From Poronia punctata (Eukaryota > Ascomycota > Sordariomycetes > Xylariales > Xylariaceae): a DNA stretch of 64,000 nucleotides. Location of the stretch: positions 124,001 through 188,000 of the forward strand of contig MU401504.1 in the NCBI GenBank assembly GCA_022579005.1, in the 5' to 3' direction. Below, in pieces: positions 61,484 to 64,000 of this stretch. The notes under the pieces were generated by a model. That model was not told where the DNA came from and ran no database searches. It saw only the letters and a list, made by a program, of their open reading frames with translations. A program made the position numbers and the translations under genes. The first letter of the stretch is position 1; every line of letters begins with the position of its first letter.

Positions 61484-64000
61484 GACCGGGGGGTCGCAGG
61501 ATCGCAGGGTCGCAAGATACGGGACGAAGACCGTAATTGATGTACGGGATGAGGCCGTCGTGTAGTATCTACGTGATACTGATGTTAGACGATAGGGCTA
61601 GTTGCAATGAAGAAGGAAAAAGAAGCTAAGCAAGAGATGCTGCGCACGAAGGCCCGTGCTGTCGTCACCGACCAAGGGCAGACTAAGAAACGGCATTCTA
61701 TGATAGCCTGTGGGCGCACCATGGGCAGAGGTTTCCAAGGCAATGGATATAATAGGGGCCTCATCTAGACCATGTCTGGGATCGCATAGATAACCGGAGT
61801 CGAAAAACTCACCGAGGAAGACAGACGACGGCGTTGTGGTGCTAGCTATGTAGGGACTCGACCTTGAGATCTTGGTGCCCCGAATCGGCCTACAAGGGAA
61901 ACTGGGTCAGGATCGAGAGCGCAAGTTGTAGTGGTTTTGGGAAACCCTCTAGCAAGATAGTGCAAGACGAGGGCTATGAGAGATTCAGAATGCTTACCGG
62001 TATGAATGGAACGGTTTAGATGGGAGGAATGGTCGAAGATTTGGGTCTCGTGTAAAAGAGGAGGAAGAGAGAGCGAGGTTTTGCACGGTACTAAGATAGG
62101 TGAGTCTCAAAAAGGGCTTTCCCACACAGTTAGTTTACTTGGGAAGTGGTGGGTGCAAGTGTCCGTGCCGAATGTACATGTACCACCTGCAAGCCCCAAG
62201 ACACAGCACCCATAGCACCAATAGCACTTCCTTCCCACCGCATATTGAGCGCTGCCCGACCTGCCAGCAACAACTGAAGGCGTCCACCACTACCTAAAGT
62301 ACTGTAACCTTGCCGATGCGTAGCGAATCCCCCATTACCGACCACACTACGAACACTAAAAAGCACTAGCCCTGCGTCACATTTGGTACACTCATTAGGC
62401 GACGGGGGGCCACCATATCGATCGAAGTGGTCGACTGGTGTGTTGTTGCCCTTAGAAATTGGTACAACAAGTCACAAGTAACAGAGTCGGTTTTGCATGA
62501 AGCCTAAAGAGAGAGAAATCTTCAATGTTGGATGTCCTAACAAGATGGTGTTGCGATTCCACAGTTTCGAAGGTTGTCTCTGTGCCATTTGGACATTGCG
62601 ACAAGGGGGGAGAGGTGGGATACGGGTCAGGTATCGCATACATCCTGTTTACCTCCATACTAGTTTGCCTTGCATTGCAACTGTAGTCTTGTTCGGTACA
62701 TGTACCTACCTGAAATCAAGCGCCTCCGCGAGGTACTACCTGTGCTATTGCGACCAGCGCGGCGCAATAAAATAGGTTTAAGATTCGTTAACTTTCCGCA
62801 ACATGAGATGATTTCTATCGTTCGTTAAGCGAACAATGGCGACGACGATGATCACAAAACATGGCCAGTAACTACCCAACTGTCCTGGTTTTGACCTATC
62901 GCACTCCACGGTAATCACCATACGTGCCGATGCAGATAAACCGGAGGTTATGGACCCTCGATAGACATTGCGTATGTTTTGGAGCCACCGCACTGAAGCC
63001 AAGCAAGGCAAATAGCACGTCTTCCCTTGATAAGAGGACCATGAGGGACTGGCCCGCTTATGTATGTGTGCGTAGGTACATATATACTTGGTAATACAGT
63101 AGGCTGGGAACCCAAGAAAGCTCCAAGAGTATATCTGCATCTCTTAATTACGGGGCAGATACTTGCGGCCTGAGTCTGACATACTGTACGTGTGTATATA
63201 TTATTATATTATCTGCTTGTATAGAATAGGTACGAGCAGGTATGTATGTGGCATGCGGTATGTAGGGTCGACTGGAGATTTGCTAGAGGCGGTTCGTACA
63301 CTGGGGATTAGTGTCGCATGTGTGCATTTGAGCGAATGACATGCCCAAGGAATTAGCAACGACATCTGCAAGCTTCCAAACTTGTGCAGATTCGTTTTAC
63401 ATCCGCGTGTGGTATGTTGTGTTGTTCACTTGCGCTTGGTTGCGTTGAGGATGGAGACCCAAGCGATTCCAGCAAAGTAGTGGGCTTGCATCTTAATATT
63501 GGACGAATTGTCTTTGCGATTTGCCTATTACTGTGCCAATAACAGAAAACGGCTTGAAGATCCAGCTACGGTCTCCTAGGTAGTCCTTCCATTGTTCCAA
63601 ACTCTTTAGTAATTATGGAGGGACTTCCAAGCCTCCAAGAGCGATGTGGGCGATTATTAGCGACTGGTCCTGGCCGGTCATTCCCAAAAGGCGCCCATTG
63701 CGACGTCGAGACGTTGAGAGAGGTCTTGTCCTGGCTACATGCAGTACTTCTGAGACCAAGTAGAGGTCATGAGCGGATACTTCCAGACATGATACCACGT
63801 GAAGGGATGCGATAGTATACATGGGAGGATAAGTAACCAAGGTACTCGTACCTACCGACCGGCCGACCTCCGCCTAGGTCTCGGAGACTAGGATTTAGAG
63901 ACTAGGCTCTAAACATACCTAAAGATGGGCTGCGACCGACCTGGCCTGCTCCCTGGGAGTGGAAAGCGCGGAGCGAATGAATCAGTCATTCGACTTGGTA
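61484..64000. other. Intergenic, no gene supported
   Basis: The left part is the probable long 5' leader and promoter of the zinc-cluster gene. Farther right only short frames occur (for example 62497-62775, 62778-63140 and 63613-63840), with no recognisable family. Confidence 0.5.

Noticed and set aside
1..64000. CRISPR array or prokaryotic defence system
   Set aside because: The DNA is clearly eukaryotic. No regularly spaced direct repeats with unique spacers were seen.

Overview
The window comes from a filamentous ascomycete (Pezizomycotina, most likely a sordariomycete-type genome). Its genes have many short introns with GT donors, CTAAC/CTGAC-type branch sites and AG acceptors. The gene families fit: Zn(II)2Cys6 regulators, a 2EXR-domain protein, a fungal rhodopsin-domain membrane protein, a FAD2-type desaturase and a berberine-bridge oxidase. 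One large AT-rich block carries the signature of repeat-induced C-to-T mutation. Intergenic DNA is rich in GGTA/TACC microsatellites. Exon coordinates are my own hand-derived splice models, checked for reading phase.

Layout. 1-1860: methionine-permease-like transporter (minus), cut at its 3' side by an assembly gap. 2919-3007: intron-containing tRNA-Tyr(GTA). 3322-4299: 2EXR protein. 5055-7496: MYND zinc-finger gene (minus) with an in-frame TAG and a minisatellite-encoded tail. 8493-11375: Zn2Cys6 transcription factor (minus). 14023-14904: small secreted DUF4360-like protein. 15330-16845: berberine-bridge-like FAD oxidase (minus). 18245-19208: acetoacetate-decarboxylase-fold protein. 20256-21347: conserved protein of unknown function. 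23388-25652: delta-12-type fatty acid desaturase with an assembly gap in one intron. 27880-37330: about 9.5 kb of extremely AT-rich DNA containing a degenerate 7.9-kb LTR retrotransposon with recognisable 199-bp LTRs.

Right of the block: RNA polymerase III subunit RPC4 (37578-39312), rhodopsin-domain membrane protein (40441-42037, minus), kynurenine formamidase (46424-47493) convergent with an anion:cation-symporter-type MFS transporter (48391-50094, minus), a 9-kb gene-poor low-complexity stretch with an assembly gap and two copies of a tRNA-like/SINE-like repeat, and a second Zn2Cys6 protein with a C-terminal zinc cluster (59292-61338, minus).

The genes are mostly independent housekeeping or accessory genes. 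The one plausible functional pair is kynurenine formamidase (tryptophan to NAD) next to a transporter of the family that includes the yeast nicotinate permease Tna1. The most unusual signal is the mutation context in the AT-rich block: GpA/TpC steps are almost eliminated while ApG/CpT steps are abundant, which differs from the CpA-only rule of classical RIP.
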